64,000 bases of DNA from Pseudomonas brassicacearum. GTDB taxonomy: Bacteria > Pseudomonadota > Gammaproteobacteria > Pseudomonadales > Pseudomonadaceae. The notes under the pieces are model-generated. The model did no database searches and was not told the origin of the DNA. It worked only from the letters and a program-made list of their open reading frames with translations. Below are positions 1 through 8,424 of the stretch, one piece after another; position 1 is the first letter of the stretch, and every line of letters starts with the position of its first letter. The stretch covers positions 186,001 through 250,000 of the forward strand of contig NZ_MOBK01000008.1 in the NCBI RefSeq assembly GCF_003732265.1, in the 5' to 3' direction. The position numbers and the translations under genes are program-made.

Positions 1-482
1 TGGGCGAACTCAAGCAACTCAAGGACGCGGAAGCGGCCGACATTGCCGCTCTCGAAGACCTAGGCAGCAAATTCCCGATCAGCCGGATTCTCTCCAACTT
101 CAAGGATGACCCGGCGTTTCAGGAAATCGTCTACGGCTTGGCGCTAAAAGTGTTGAACCAGACTCACCAGGCCATCAGCAACCCGAGCAGTGGCAAGAGC
201 AAAGTGGCTCGCGCCAAGAAAGACCTCGAGGTGTTCACCATCAGCAAGGACGGCATAAACGTCACCCTGCCACTGCGCACCCCGCGTTCAAGCCTGAACG
301 TTGACCGCAAAGCGCTGGAGTTCCTCGGCTTTACCTTCGTCGGCGAAGGCGAAGACGCAGTGATTGAAAGCGAGACGTTCCTCGATAACGCCGGCGTGGA
401 ACAAGCGGTCAACCGCAAGAACATCATCACCGCATTGCAACAACAAACCGCGTTCGACGGCTACAGCATCGCCGCGCAGTAA
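1..482 (+). CDS. Unidentified protein, C-terminal part (5' end outside window)
   Basis: The reading frame is already open at base 3 and runs to TAA at 480-482, so the start lies upstream of the window. About 159 residues are visible. They begin GELKQLKDAEAADI and end DGYSIAAQ, with an acidic helical start, a basic stretch (KSKVARAKKDLEVF) and a mixed alpha/beta tail. No membrane segment, cysteine cluster or catalytic motif is visible. The internal TTG near 138 is not a convincing start because the frame continues upstream with the same composition. I do not recognise the family. A strong terminator follows 15 bases after the stop, so it is probably the last gene of its transcript. Confidence 0.7.
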   Translation, partial: GELKQLKDAEAADIAALEDLGSKFPISRILSNFKDDPAFQEIVYGLALKVLNQTHQAISNPSSGKSKVARAKKDLEVFTISKDGINVTLPLRTPRSSLNVDRKALEFLGFTFVGEGEDAVIESETFLDNAGVEQAVNRKNIITALQQQTAFDGYSIAAQ

Positions 483-496
483 CACGCTTTACCCGG

Positions 497-524
497 AGCC
501 CCGCCCTTGCAGCGGGGCTTTTTA
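497..524 (+). terminator. Rho-independent terminator after the first partial gene
   Basis: An 8-base perfect stem (agccccgc / gcggggct) with a 7-base loop is followed by a T run. It sits 15 bases downstream of the stop at 482 and just before the end of the convergent RidA-like gene. Confidence 0.85.
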
Positions 525-537
525 TTGCCTGAAAAAA

Positions 538-1032
538 TCAGGAAATCGAAGGATGCAGCGCCGCGATCATGTCCACTTCCACCGGCGCGTTTTTCGGCAA
601 CTGGTAAACACCCACCGTCGTCCGTGTATGTTTGCCGGCCTCGCCCAACACATGGGTGAAGACATCCGATGCACCGTTGGCCACCTCACTGAGGTCGACG
701 AAATCGAACGTGGATTTCACATAAACGGTGACACGAAGCAGGGCCTTGACGTTATCCAGTGAACCGACGGCCTCGCGGATCAATGCCAGACCGCGTATCG
801 CGCTGATGCTCGCGGCCTCTTGGGCATCGGCCAGATTGAGCTCCAGGCCCACCCGGCCCGGGTACTGAATTTTGCCGTTCATGCGCGGCACCAGGCCACT
901 GACATACAGCTCATCGTCATGCCGAAGCAGTGGCGCGTAATGCCCCCCGGCCGCGTTCTCGTCGTAGATATCGAAGCCGTGCTCTTTCGCCATCTCGAGG
1001 AAACGTTCGTCGCGGGTTGTTTGCCTAATCAT
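538..1032 (-). CDS. RidA/YjgF-like family protein
   Basis: A 164-residue protein of the RidA (YjgF/YER057c/UK114) superfamily. Classical members hydrolyse reactive enamine/imine intermediates made by PLP enzymes to ketoacids. The sequence shows the usual core: a LYVSGLVPR strand, a long helix with LALIREAVGSLDNV, VTVYVKSTFDFVDLSEV, and a C-terminal TRTTVGVYQLPKNAPVEVDMIAAL segment containing the conserved arginine. The roughly 35-residue N-terminal extension makes it longer than the usual 125-130 residues, so it belongs to an Rid subfamily rather than RidA itself. It is divergent from a MocR-type PLP regulator, which suggests a shared amine or amino-acid pathway. The substrate is unknown. Confidence 0.9.
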   Translation of the reverse strand: MIRQTTRDERFLEMAKEHGFDIYDENAAGGHYAPLLRHDDELYVSGLVPRMNGKIQYPGRVGLELNLADAQEAASISAIRGLALIREAVGSLDNVKALLRVTVYVKSTFDFVDLSEVANGASDVFTHVLGEAGKHTRTTVGVYQLPKNAPVEVDMIAALHPSIS

Positions 1033-1042
1033 CTACTGAGTC

Positions 1043-1100
1043 CTCTTGATCCACCATGCATACGCGATTTTGATGGTAGTGACAGACGCTTCTCTTGATC
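1043..1100. promoter_or_regulatory. Direct repeat in the RidA/MocR divergent intergenic region
   Basis: The 9-base word ctcttgatc occurs at 1043-1051 and again at 1092-1100 in the same orientation, 49 bases apart. MocR-type regulators are known to bind direct repeats overlapping their own promoter, so this is a candidate operator. That role is inferred. Confidence 0.35.
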
Positions 1101-1153
1101 AGGGCAAGTTCGTATAGAATCCAGCGAACTTTACTGCCAGGGAGACCAGTAAA

Positions 1154-2563
1154 ATGCAGGCTCAGCGCGCTGTGATCGCCGCCATCGAGTTCCAGCCGGG
1201 AGTGCCGCTTGTGCAGCAGATTGTCGATCAGCTGTCCGAGGCCATCAGCCAGGGAGGCCTGCCGCACGGGGCCAAGTTGCCGCCGATTCGCGAACTCTCC
1301 GAGTTGATGAACGTCGGAAAATCCACCGTAGTCGACGCCCTCGACCGATTGCGGGCCAAGGGGCTGGTGGTCTCACGCCAGGGCTCGGGGCATTACGTCC
1401 ACCGGGCAGGTACTCAGCCCCCAACCGCTGCTGCCCCGGACCTGCAACCGCAAGACACCCTCAGCCGTGTCCGCCGTGCGATTCTTGTGGATAACGGCGC
1501 GCTGCGTCCCGGTTGTGGATTTCTGCCCGGCTCATGGTTGCCCGCCGAAGATCTGCTCAAAGCCGTGCGCGGCACCCTTCGTGCGACATCACTGCGCATG
1601 GGCGAATACGGTGAGGTCGGTGGTTATCGGCCGCTGCGCGAGGCATTGCGCGTAAAACTGTCGACCGTCGGCATCGAAGTGCCTGTGGAACAAATCATCA
1701 CCACGGCCAACACCATGCAGGCCATCGACCAACTGATGCGCCTGCTGATAAAACCCGGCGATACGGTGCTGCTCGACGATCCGTGCTACTTCAACCTGCA
1801 CACCAATCTGGCGTTGCACGGCGCCAAGGTCATCACCGTTCCCCGCGATTGCACCGGGCTGGATCTGGAGACGTTCGAGCGCATGCTGATCGCCCATCGC
1901 CCCGTGCTCTACATGACCAACAGCACCCTGCATAACCCGACCGGGCACTCGTTTTCGGCGGCGCAGGTGTATCGCCTGCTGGAGTTGAGTCACCGCTACG
2001 GTTTCCACATTGTTGAAGATGACCTGTACGGCGATCTCCAGCAACGACGCACCCCGCGCCTGGCCGCCAGCGGGCTGGACAATGTCAGTTACGTGTCCGG
2101 GTTCTCCAAGACCCTGACGGCCAACAGCCGGGTCAGCTACGCCGTGTTGTCACCACAACTGGCGGCCAGAATGATCAACCTGAAGATGAGCATCGGTGGC
2201 GTGACCTCGGAATTGGCGGAACAGATCACCTGCACCATGCTCAGCAACGGCAGCTACGCCAAGCACATCCGGCGCACGGTGGATCGCTTGTATGAATCGA
2301 GCAGTCGTGTGGCGCGCTGGCTGGCGGAGGCTGGGTGCTCGGTGTCGTCGGTGCCGGGCGAGGGGTTGTTTATCTGGGCTCGTTTACCGAACGGATTGCA
2401 TGCCGAAACCCTTGCTGACAAAGGCCTCAAGAATGACCTGGTGCTGGCACCGGGGGCCATGTTGAGTAAAGCGGCCGACGCCAATAGTTTTCTGCGCTTC
2501 AATGTTGCGCATAGCGATGATCCGCAGGTGCGCGAGCGGTTTTTCCGGTTGCTGGATACCTGA
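1154..2563 (+). CDS. MocR-type (GntR-aminotransferase) PLP-dependent transcriptional regulator
   Basis: A 469-residue fusion of an N-terminal GntR winged helix (about residues 15-80, with LPPIRELSELMNVGKSTVVDAL) and a class I/II aminotransferase fold (about 110-469). The PLP-anchoring lysine is visible in GFSKTLT (Lys319). TNSTLHNPTGHSFS and EDDLYGDLQ match the cofactor-binding segments of the fold type I family. MocR proteins sense amines or amino acids through the PLP domain and usually control a divergent neighbour, here the RidA-like gene. ATG at 1154 follows cagggagacc, which provides a ribosome site. The effector and targets cannot be read from the sequence. Confidence 0.93.
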   Translation: MQAQRAVIAAIEFQPGVPLVQQIVDQLSEAISQGGLPHGAKLPPIRELSELMNVGKSTVVDALDRLRAKGLVVSRQGSGHYVHRAGTQPPTAAAPDLQPQDTLSRVRRAILVDNGALRPGCGFLPGSWLPAEDLLKAVRGTLRATSLRMGEYGEVGGYRPLREALRVKLSTVGIEVPVEQIITTANTMQAIDQLMRLLIKPGDTVLLDDPCYFNLHTNLALHGAKVITVPRDCTGLDLETFERMLIAHRPVLYMTNSTLHNPTGHSFSAAQVYRLLELSHRYGFHIVEDDLYGDLQQRRTPRLAASGLDNVSYVSGFSKTLTANSRVSYAVLSPQLAARMINLKMSIGGVTSELAEQITCTMLSNGSYAKHIRRTVDRLYESSSRVARWLAEAGCSVSSVPGEGLFIWARLPNGLHAETLADKGLKNDLVLAPGAMLSKAADANSFLRFNVAHSDDPQVRERFFRLLDT

Positions 2564-2590
2564 GTTTTTTTGATAAACCGAGGTGCGGCT

Positions 2591-2674
2591 TTCGCGAGCA
2601 AGCCCGCTCCCACATTTGACCGCATTCAAACTGGAGAAACCCGGTCAAATGTGGGAGCGGGCTTGCTCGCGAAG
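2591..2674. repeat. REP-type inverted pair (family 1)
   Basis: Two copies of the element containing cgagcaagcccgctcccaca face each other (2591-2622 and 2643-2674). They can form a long hairpin. This is the first of seven such pairs in the window. Confidence 0.85.
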
Positions 2675-2704
2675 GGGCAACTCGGTCCAAAAGAAAGCCC
2701 CAAC

Positions 2705-2741
2705 AAAAAGCCCCGCACTTCTCTCGAAGGCGGGGCTTTTG
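2705..2741. terminator. Bidirectional terminator between the MocR gene and cyoE
   Basis: The stem aaaagccccgc / gcggggctttt has A and T runs on both sides, so it can stop transcription from the MocR gene (plus) and from the cyo operon (minus). Confidence 0.85.
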
Positions 2742-2758
2742 TTCTCAACATCCGACGC

Positions 2759-3646
2759 TTAAGGCGCGTACGTCAGCAGCAGCTCGCTCGGCACTTTGAA
2801 GTCCAGGGACATCATCACGCTCAACGCGGTAATGGTGAAGATCGAAAACACGAACAGCTTGCGTGCCCAGACCGTGTCATCCACTGCCTTGTAACCGGTC
2901 CAGGCCATGTACAACCAGTACATGCCCATGGCCGCGGCGACGGCGAGGTAGCTCATGCCGGCGTAGCCACTGAAGGTCAGCATCAAGGTCGCCACGAGGA
3001 AGGCCAGGATGTAGATCAGGATGTGCTTCTTGGCCACCTGGATTCCGCGCTTCACTGGCAGCACCGGGATCGATGCGGCCAGGTAATCGTTGAAGCGGAA
3101 AATCGCGATGGCGTAGGAATGCGGCATCTGCCACAGGCTGAACATCACCAGCAACGTCAGTGCGGCCATGTCGAAGCTGTTGGTCACAGCGACGTAGCCA
3201 ATCACCGGCGGCATGGCGCCCGACAGACTGCCCACCAGCGTGCCGTGAACCGACTTGCGCTTGAGATACAGGCTGTAGAAGCCGACGTAGATGACAAAAC
3301 CGATCACCGCGAACAAAGCGGCCAACGGGTTAGCCACCTTGTACAACAACGCAACGCCGGCAACACCCAGGACGGTCGCAAAGGCCAGGGCCAGTTTCAG
3401 GGAGATCAAGCCCTGCACCAGCACCCGGTTCTTGGTGCGTTCCATCTTCAGGTCGATGTCGCGGTCGATGCAGTTGTTGAACACGCAACCGGAAGCCACC
3501 ACCAGGGACGTGCCGATCATGGCGGCCAGGAAGATGGCCAGATCGACATGCCCTTTCGAGGCCAGGAAAAATCCGCCCGCCACAGAAAGCACGTTACCGA
3601 AAATGATCCCCGGTTTGGTGATTTGGATAAAGTGCTTAAAGGACAT
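2759..3646 (-). CDS. cyoE: Heme O synthase (protoheme IX farnesyltransferase)
   Basis: A 295-residue polytopic membrane protein that transfers a farnesyl group to heme B to make heme O for the bo3 oxidase. It belongs to the UbiA prenyltransferase superfamily. The aspartate-rich motif NNCIDRDIDLKMERTKNR is clear, and about nine hydrophobic segments follow. The ATG at 3646 (SFKHFIQITKPG) is the conventional family start. An open extension up to 3700 from a GTG runs into cyoD and is not needed. It is the last gene of the cyo operon, 11 bases after cyoD, and ends just before a bidirectional terminator. Confidence 0.97.
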   Translation of the reverse strand: MSFKHFIQITKPGIIFGNVLSVAGGFFLASKGHVDLAIFLAAMIGTSLVVASGCVFNNCIDRDIDLKMERTKNRVLVQGLISLKLALAFATVLGVAGVALLYKVANPLAALFAVIGFVIYVGFYSLYLKRKSVHGTLVGSLSGAMPPVIGYVAVTNSFDMAALTLLVMFSLWQMPHSYAIAIFRFNDYLAASIPVLPVKRGIQVAKKHILIYILAFLVATLMLTFSGYAGMSYLAVAAAMGMYWLYMAWTGYKAVDDTVWARKLFVFSIFTITALSVMMSLDFKVPSELLLTYAP

Positions 3647-3657
3647 CCGGACTTTCC

Positions 3658-3999
3658 TCAGTGCGCCATCATGACGGTGTGGATGCTGAACATGATCCAC
3701 AGCGACAGACCTACCAACAGGACGATTACCAAGGCAGCGAAGACAAACGCGATCACGTTGTTACGCTGGGCAGCGGAGCGGTCCAGGTGGAGGAAGTACA
3801 CCAGGTGCACGAGCACCTGGATGACTGCGAAGGCCAGTACGATCCACAGGGTCATGGCTTTCGGCAGCGACGGGTACATCACCAGGCCGAAAGGAATGAT
3901 CGTCAGGATCACCGACAGGATGAAGCCAATGGCGTACGACTTGACGCTGCCGTGGCTGTCGTCGTGGCCGTGGCCATCGTGGGAGTGTGCGTTAGCCAT
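3658..3999 (-). CDS. cyoD: Cytochrome bo3 quinol oxidase subunit IV
   Basis: A 113-residue small subunit with three hydrophobic segments (about residues 20-42, 48-70 and 82-105) and the family stretch LVHLVYFLHLD. Subunit IV helps assemble the CuB site of the oxidase. The N-terminus is rich in histidine (NAHSHDGHGHDDSHG), as in the neighbouring CyoC. The ATG overlaps the cyoC stop by one base (TAATG), which points to translational coupling. An upstream in-frame extension would run inside cyoC. Confidence 0.96.
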   Translation of the reverse strand: MANAHSHDGHGHDDSHGSVKSYAIGFILSVILTIIPFGLVMYPSLPKAMTLWIVLAFAVIQVLVHLVYFLHLDRSAAQRNNVIAFVFAALVIVLLVGLSLWIMFSIHTVMMAH

Positions 4000-4625
4000 T
4001 ACAGGGTCCCCATCAGGTAAACAACGGTGAATACGCAGATCCACACCACGTCCAGGAAGTGCCAGAACAGGCTCAGGCAGCTCAGACGGGTCTTGTTGGT
4101 CGCCGTCAGGCCGTTTTTCTGGACCTGATACATCATGATCGCCATCCAGATCAGACCGCTGGTCACGTGCAGACCGTGGGTGCCGACCAGGGTGAAGAAC
4201 CCGGAGAGGAAGCCGCTGCGGTTAGGACCGTAGCCTTCGGAGATCAGCATGTGGAACTCGTTGATCTCCATGCCGATGAAGCCCAGGCCGAACAGGAAGG
4301 TGATGGCCAGCCAGCCCAGTACCGCCTTCTTGTTGCCCTTGAACAACGCCAGCATGGCGAAGCCGTAGGTGATCGAACTGAGCAACAGGCAGGCGGTTTC
4401 GCCCAGCACGTATGGCAGCTCGAAGATGTCGTGGCCCGACGGGCCACCCGCTACGTTGTTAACCAGTACCGCGTACACCGCGAAGATCGACGCAAACAGA
4501 ATGCAGTCGGTCATCAGGTAGAGCCAGAAACCGAATACGGTCATCTCGCCCGAGTCGTGGTGATGGTCATCGTGCCCATGTCCATCGACATGGGTGTGTC
4601 CAGCATTGGTCACTAAGTTCGACAT
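3999..4625 (-). CDS. cyoC: Cytochrome bo3 quinol oxidase subunit III
   Basis: A 208-residue heme-copper oxidase subunit III with five predicted membrane helices after a soluble N-terminus. Family features include WLYLMTDCILFASIFAVY, the acidic motif near GMEINEF, and GTHGLHVTSGLIWM. Residues 10-25 carry many histidines (HTHVDGHGHDDHHHDSGE), which could bind metal, although no role is established. It lies three bases downstream of cyoB and overlaps cyoD by one base in the cyoABCDE operon. Confidence 0.97.
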   Translation of the reverse strand: MSNLVTNAGHTHVDGHGHDDHHHDSGEMTVFGFWLYLMTDCILFASIFAVYAVLVNNVAGGPSGHDIFELPYVLGETACLLLSSITYGFAMLALFKGNKKAVLGWLAITFLFGLGFIGMEINEFHMLISEGYGPNRSGFLSGFFTLVGTHGLHVTSGLIWMAIMMYQVQKNGLTATNKTRLSCLSLFWHFLDVVWICVFTVVYLMGTL

Positions 4626-4628
4626 GGT

Positions 4629-6659
4629 TTAAGCCTGTTCCAACGAGGTTTCAACACGGGTGGCAGTGGCCGGGATTTTCCCTGCGGCTACCAGACGTTT
4701 GCGCTGCTCGGCTTCGGTGCGCTCGATCACGTCGACCGGCACCATGTAGCCCTGGTCATCACGGGCAGCGTGGATCACGAAGTAGATCACGGCGCCGGCG
4801 AGGCCGAAGATGGCCATCCACCAGATGTGCCAGATCATCGCGAAACCGAACACGGTCAACAGAGCACCCATGACCAGGCCGGTCGCGGTGTTGTTTGGCA
4901 TGTGGATCGGCTCGTACTTGACCGGAGTCTGGTACGCAGTACCGTCTTCCTTGGCTTCAGTGAACGGGTCGATGCAGTCGGCTTTCGGCAGTACGGCAAA
5001 GTTGTAGAACGGTGGTGGCGACGAGGTCGACCATTCCAGCGTGTGGGCATTCCACGGGTCACCGTGTTCGCACATGTTTTCCGGCTTGTTACGGTCACGA
5101 ACACTGACGTACAGCTGGATCAACTGGCAGGCAATACCGCAGGCGATCATGACCGCACCGAACATGGCAACGTACAGGTACGGCACCCACTCAGGGTTGG
5201 TGGTGGCGTTCAGACGACGGGTCATGCCCATGAAGCCCAGTGCATAGAGCGGCATGAACGCGACGAAGAAGCCCGAGATCCAGAACCAGAACGCTGCCTT
5301 GCCCCAACCTTCGTGCAGCTTGAAGCCGAACGCTTTAGGGAAGTAGAAGCCGAAACCAGCGATGTAGCCGAACACGGCGCCGCCGATGATCACGTTGTGG
5401 AAGTGAGCAATTACAAACAGGCTGTTGTGCAGGACGAAGTCAGCACCCGGGATGGCCAGCAGTACGCCGGTCATGCCGCCGATCGCGAAGGTCACCATGA
5501 AGCCCAGGGTCCACAGAACCTGGCTGGTCATGCGCAGACGGCCCTGGTAGATGGTGAACAGCCAGTTGAATAGCTTCACCCCCGTCGGGATCGAGATTAG
5601 CATCGTCGCCAGACCGAAGAAGGCGTTGACGTTGGCACCCGAACCCATGGTGAAGAAGTGGTGCAGCCAAACCATGAAGCCCAGGATCGAGATCGCGCCC
5701 GAGGCGTAGATCATCGAGTGGTGGCCGAACAGTTTCTTGCCGGAGAACGCCGAGATGACTTCGGAGAAGATCCCGAACGCCGGCAGAATCAGGATGTAAA
5801 CCTCGGGGTGACCCCACGCCCAGAACAGGTTGACGTACATCATCGGATTGCCACCAAGTTCATTGGTGAAAATGTGGAAATCCATGTAACGGTCAAGCGT
5901 CAGCAGTGCCAGGGTAGCGGTCAGGATCGGGAAGGAAGCGACGATCAGTACGTTGGCCCAGGTGCAGGTCCAGGTGAAGATCGGCATGTCCATCAGTTTC
6001 ATGCCCGGGGTACGCATTTTCAGCACGGTGGCCAGAAAGTTGACCCCGGTCAGCGTCGTACCTAGCCCGGATAGCTGTAGCGCCCAGATGTAGTAGTCCA
6101 CACCCACGCCAGGGCTGTAGCCCAGTTCCGACAGCGGTGGATACGCAACCCAACCGGTACGGGCGAATTCGCCGACACCCAGGGACACGTTCACCAGCAC
6201 GACGCCAGACATCAGCAGCCAGAAGCTCAGGGAGTTCAGGAACGGGTAGGCAACGTCACGCGCGCCGATCTGCAGCGGCACTGCAAGGTTCATCAGGCCG
6301 GTGAAGAATGGCATCGCCATGAAGATGATCATGATCACACCGTGAGCGGTGAAGATCTGGTCATAGTGTTCAGGCGGCAGGTAGCCGGGCGAACCTTCGG
6401 TGGACAGGGCCAACTGGGTACGCATCATGATGGCGTCGGCAAAACCGCGCAGCAGCATGACCATGGCGACGATGATGTACATCACGCCGATTTTCTTGTG
6501 GTCGACCGAAGTCAGCCACTCGGACCACAGGTAGGTCCACTTCTTGAAATAGGTGATTGCAGCGAACACGCCCAGACCGCCGAGCGCGATCATGGCGATG
6601 GTCACCATCACGATCGGTTCGTGGAACGGGACCGCTTCCCAACTTAATTTACCAAACAT
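4629..6659 (-). CDS. cyoB: Cytochrome bo3 quinol oxidase subunit I
   Basis: A 676-residue catalytic subunit that reduces O2 to water with electrons from ubiquinol and pumps protons in the inner membrane. It carries the heme-copper oxidase signatures: GHPEVYILILPAFG with the CuB histidine and cross-linked tyrosine, WLHHFFTMG with the other two CuB histidines, and AHFHNVIIGG holding heme ligands. Length fits the family (E. coli about 660). The start MFGKLSWEAVPFHEP is conventional. cyoA ends three bases upstream. Confidence 0.98.
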   Translation of the reverse strand: MFGKLSWEAVPFHEPIVMVTIAMIALGGLGVFAAITYFKKWTYLWSEWLTSVDHKKIGVMYIIVAMVMLLRGFADAIMMRTQLALSTEGSPGYLPPEHYDQIFTAHGVIMIIFMAMPFFTGLMNLAVPLQIGARDVAYPFLNSLSFWLLMSGVVLVNVSLGVGEFARTGWVAYPPLSELGYSPGVGVDYYIWALQLSGLGTTLTGVNFLATVLKMRTPGMKLMDMPIFTWTCTWANVLIVASFPILTATLALLTLDRYMDFHIFTNELGGNPMMYVNLFWAWGHPEVYILILPAFGIFSEVISAFSGKKLFGHHSMIYASGAISILGFMVWLHHFFTMGSGANVNAFFGLATMLISIPTGVKLFNWLFTIYQGRLRMTSQVLWTLGFMVTFAIGGMTGVLLAIPGADFVLHNSLFVIAHFHNVIIGGAVFGYIAGFGFYFPKAFGFKLHEGWGKAAFWFWISGFFVAFMPLYALGFMGMTRRLNATTNPEWVPYLYVAMFGAVMIACGIACQLIQLYVSVRDRNKPENMCEHGDPWNAHTLEWSTSSPPPFYNFAVLPKADCIDPFTEAKEDGTAYQTPVKYEPIHMPNNTATGLVMGALLTVFGFAMIWHIWWMAIFGLAGAVIYFVIHAARDDQGYMVPVDVIERTEAEQRKRLVAAGKIPATATRVETSLEQA

Positions 6660-6662
6660 CGT

Positions 6663-7607
6663 TTACTCCTCTGCCCCGGCAGCTGAATGCGAACTCATGT
6701 CCATCCCTTCCATCTGGGCCACTTCTTTCTCTTTCTTCTCGTGGTCCACTTTCGGACCTGCTTTCATGCCTTCGTACTTGTCGACGATGGTCTGGAACAG
6801 GTTCGGCGTGAACGAGGAGTAGAGCGCTACTGGATTGTTCTGGCTTGGTTTGGAAAGGGCTTCGTATTCAGCTTTTTCAAGCTGTTTAGGTGCCTTCTTG
6901 ACATCACTGACCCAGGCATCGAAGTCCGCCTGAGAGGTGGCGATTGCTTTGAACTTCATGCCGGTGAAACCCGCGCCGCTGTAGTTGGCGGAGATCCCGT
7001 CGAATTCAGCATTCTGGTTGGCGATCAGGTGCAGCTTGGTCTGCATGCCCGCCATCGCGTAGATCTGACCGCCCAGGCCCGGAATGAAGAACGAGTTCAT
7101 CACGGTGTCGGAAGTGATCTGGAAGTTGATCGGCGTGTTGGCCGGGAAGACGATCTTGTTGACCGTGGCAATCCCTTGTTCCGGATAGATGAACAGCCAT
7201 TTCCAGTCCATCGATACCACTTGAATGGTGATCGGCTTGACGTCGGATTCCAGTGGCTTGTACGGGTCCAGAGCGTGGGTCGACTTGTAGGTGACATAAC
7301 CCAGGGCAATGATGATCAGCACTGGAATGGCCCACACCGCGATTTCAATCTTGGTGGAGTGCGACCACTTCGGCGTGTACACGGCGTCGGTGTTGGAGGC
7401 GCGATATTTCCAGGCGAACAGGAAGGTCATGACGATGACCGGTACCACGACAAGAAGCATCAGCAGCGTTGCGGTGATGATCAGGTTTCGCTCGTCCAGG
7501 CCAACCTGGCCCTTGGGATCGAGCAAGGTCATGTTGCAGCCTGACAGCAACAATGTGCCAATCAGCGGCAATAAGCCTAGTAGTCTGGGGTACCTGTTTT
7601 TACTCAT
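6663..7607 (-). CDS. cyoA: Cytochrome bo3 quinol oxidase subunit II (lipoprotein)
   Basis: A 314-residue subunit II. The N-terminus has a basic start, a hydrophobic stretch and the lipobox LLSGC with Cys24 as the predicted lipidated residue. Two further transmembrane segments (about 40-65 and 85-105) precede a periplasmic cupredoxin fold (about 125-230) with WKWLFIYPE. As expected for quinol oxidases, the CuA ligand set of cytochrome c oxidases is absent. ATG at 7607 is chosen because it gives a proper lipoprotein signal. The open extension to 7661 would bury it. First gene of the cyo operon. Confidence 0.97.
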   Translation of the reverse strand: MSKNRYPRLLGLLPLIGTLLLSGCNMTLLDPKGQVGLDERNLIITATLLMLLVVVPVIVMTFLFAWKYRASNTDAVYTPKWSHSTKIEIAVWAIPVLIIIALGYVTYKSTHALDPYKPLESDVKPITIQVVSMDWKWLFIYPEQGIATVNKIVFPANTPINFQITSDTVMNSFFIPGLGGQIYAMAGMQTKLHLIANQNAEFDGISANYSGAGFTGMKFKAIATSQADFDAWVSDVKKAPKQLEKAEYEALSKPSQNNPVALYSSFTPNLFQTIVDKYEGMKAGPKVDHEKKEKEVAQMEGMDMSSHSAAGAEE

Positions 7608-8354
7608 CTCACGACCTCTAAAGCAGCTTGCGCAATGCAGTTGGGTTTTGATCGCCAACACTTCACCCTGCCAAGGGTTGGCATTTTTCTTGGATTGAAT
7701 AAGGGCCGCCCGTCGCGCGTCAGACGCTGCTCGACAAATCCTGGGACAGCGGTAAGTTCTTATTCGAATTCGTGGTCAAAGGCCTTGTTACAGACCAATT
7801 CCATTTGGTGCGGATAGTTGGAAGGCTCCGACACCTGGGAGTCGCATGAGGCGTTCAAGCCTCTCGACGCCCTACTTTCTGCTCATGCTGAGCAGTGCCG
7901 GGAATTCAGTGCGGGCGATTGTAGATATGTAACGATTCATAAACCATGTCTCATCCCGAAATAATTTTTATCCATTCCAGCAACAATCATTAACGGATTT
8001 CGCAAAAGTCCGGCATGGTATCGAAATCGATTCTCAACAAAAACACCAAAATTAGTAGGTCTACCTTGCGCAGTTCAGACAGCTTCGAGGCGACTGCGCC
8101 CTCCCCCGACACTGCTCAACCCCCTATGAGACAAGGGCTAGGGCAATTCGCCAGGCCCTGTTAAAACTGCCTGTTCCAGCATTTCCTGGTTCAGATGATG
8201 AGACGCCGCAACAGACCAATTTTGTTGCCCGGCCCCATGCCAATTCAGCCCCTTGAAATGCCTTGCGACACTCGCGCTGTGACAACATGTCGCACACGTG
8301 TCGCACCCTTGCTTGCCGCACATCACGGTCTCGTCACCCGGCCTCTGAAAATGC
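7608..8354. other. Long gene-free region upstream of cyoA
   Basis: About 750 bases lie between the cyoA start and the dsbB terminator. Several reading frames of 60-75 codons cross it on both strands, but none has a credible ribosome site or protein-like sequence. The stretch 7900-8070 is AT-rich compared with its surroundings, so the cyo promoter and control sites probably lie there. A perfect 7-base inverted repeat is present at 7879-7895. I could not place a convincing -35/-10 pair. Confidence 0.5.
7879..7895. promoter_or_regulatory. Perfect inverted repeat upstream of cyoA
   Basis: CTGCTCA-TGC-TGAGCAG, 7-base arms around a 3-base centre, 272 bases upstream of the cyoA start. The shape suits a dimeric DNA-binding protein, but no known consensus is assigned. 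Confidence 0.3.
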
Positions 8355-8393
8355 AAAACGCCCCGGCCCCCTCAACGAGGGCCGGGGCGTTTT
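8355..8393. terminator. Terminator downstream of dsbB
   Basis: A 14-base GC-rich stem (aaacgccccggccc / gggccggggcgttt) flanked by A and T runs lies 32 bases beyond the dsbB stop. It can act on the minus strand for dsbB and also reads as a terminator on the plus strand. Confidence 0.85.
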
Positions 8394-8424
8394 CATGGAT
8401 GACGCAGCGGTGCGGCGAACCGCC

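Noticed and set aside
2570..4030. 486-codon plus-strand frame opposite cyoE-cyoD
   Set aside because: Composition is what the reverse of a high-GC gene gives (His/Gln/Arg/Asp-rich, no domains). The minus strand carries the well-conserved cyoE and cyoD.
7978..8055. A-rich aacaaaaacaccaaaa stretch considered as a CrcZ-like Hfq/Crc decoy
   Set aside because: Only one or two loose matches occur, not the several repeated motifs of Crc RNAs, and no promoter-terminator pair frames it.
8124..8356. Two overlapping cysteine-containing minus frames (65 and 72 codons) beyond dsbB
   Set aside because: They lie past the dsbB terminator, have no ribosome site and look like chance frames.
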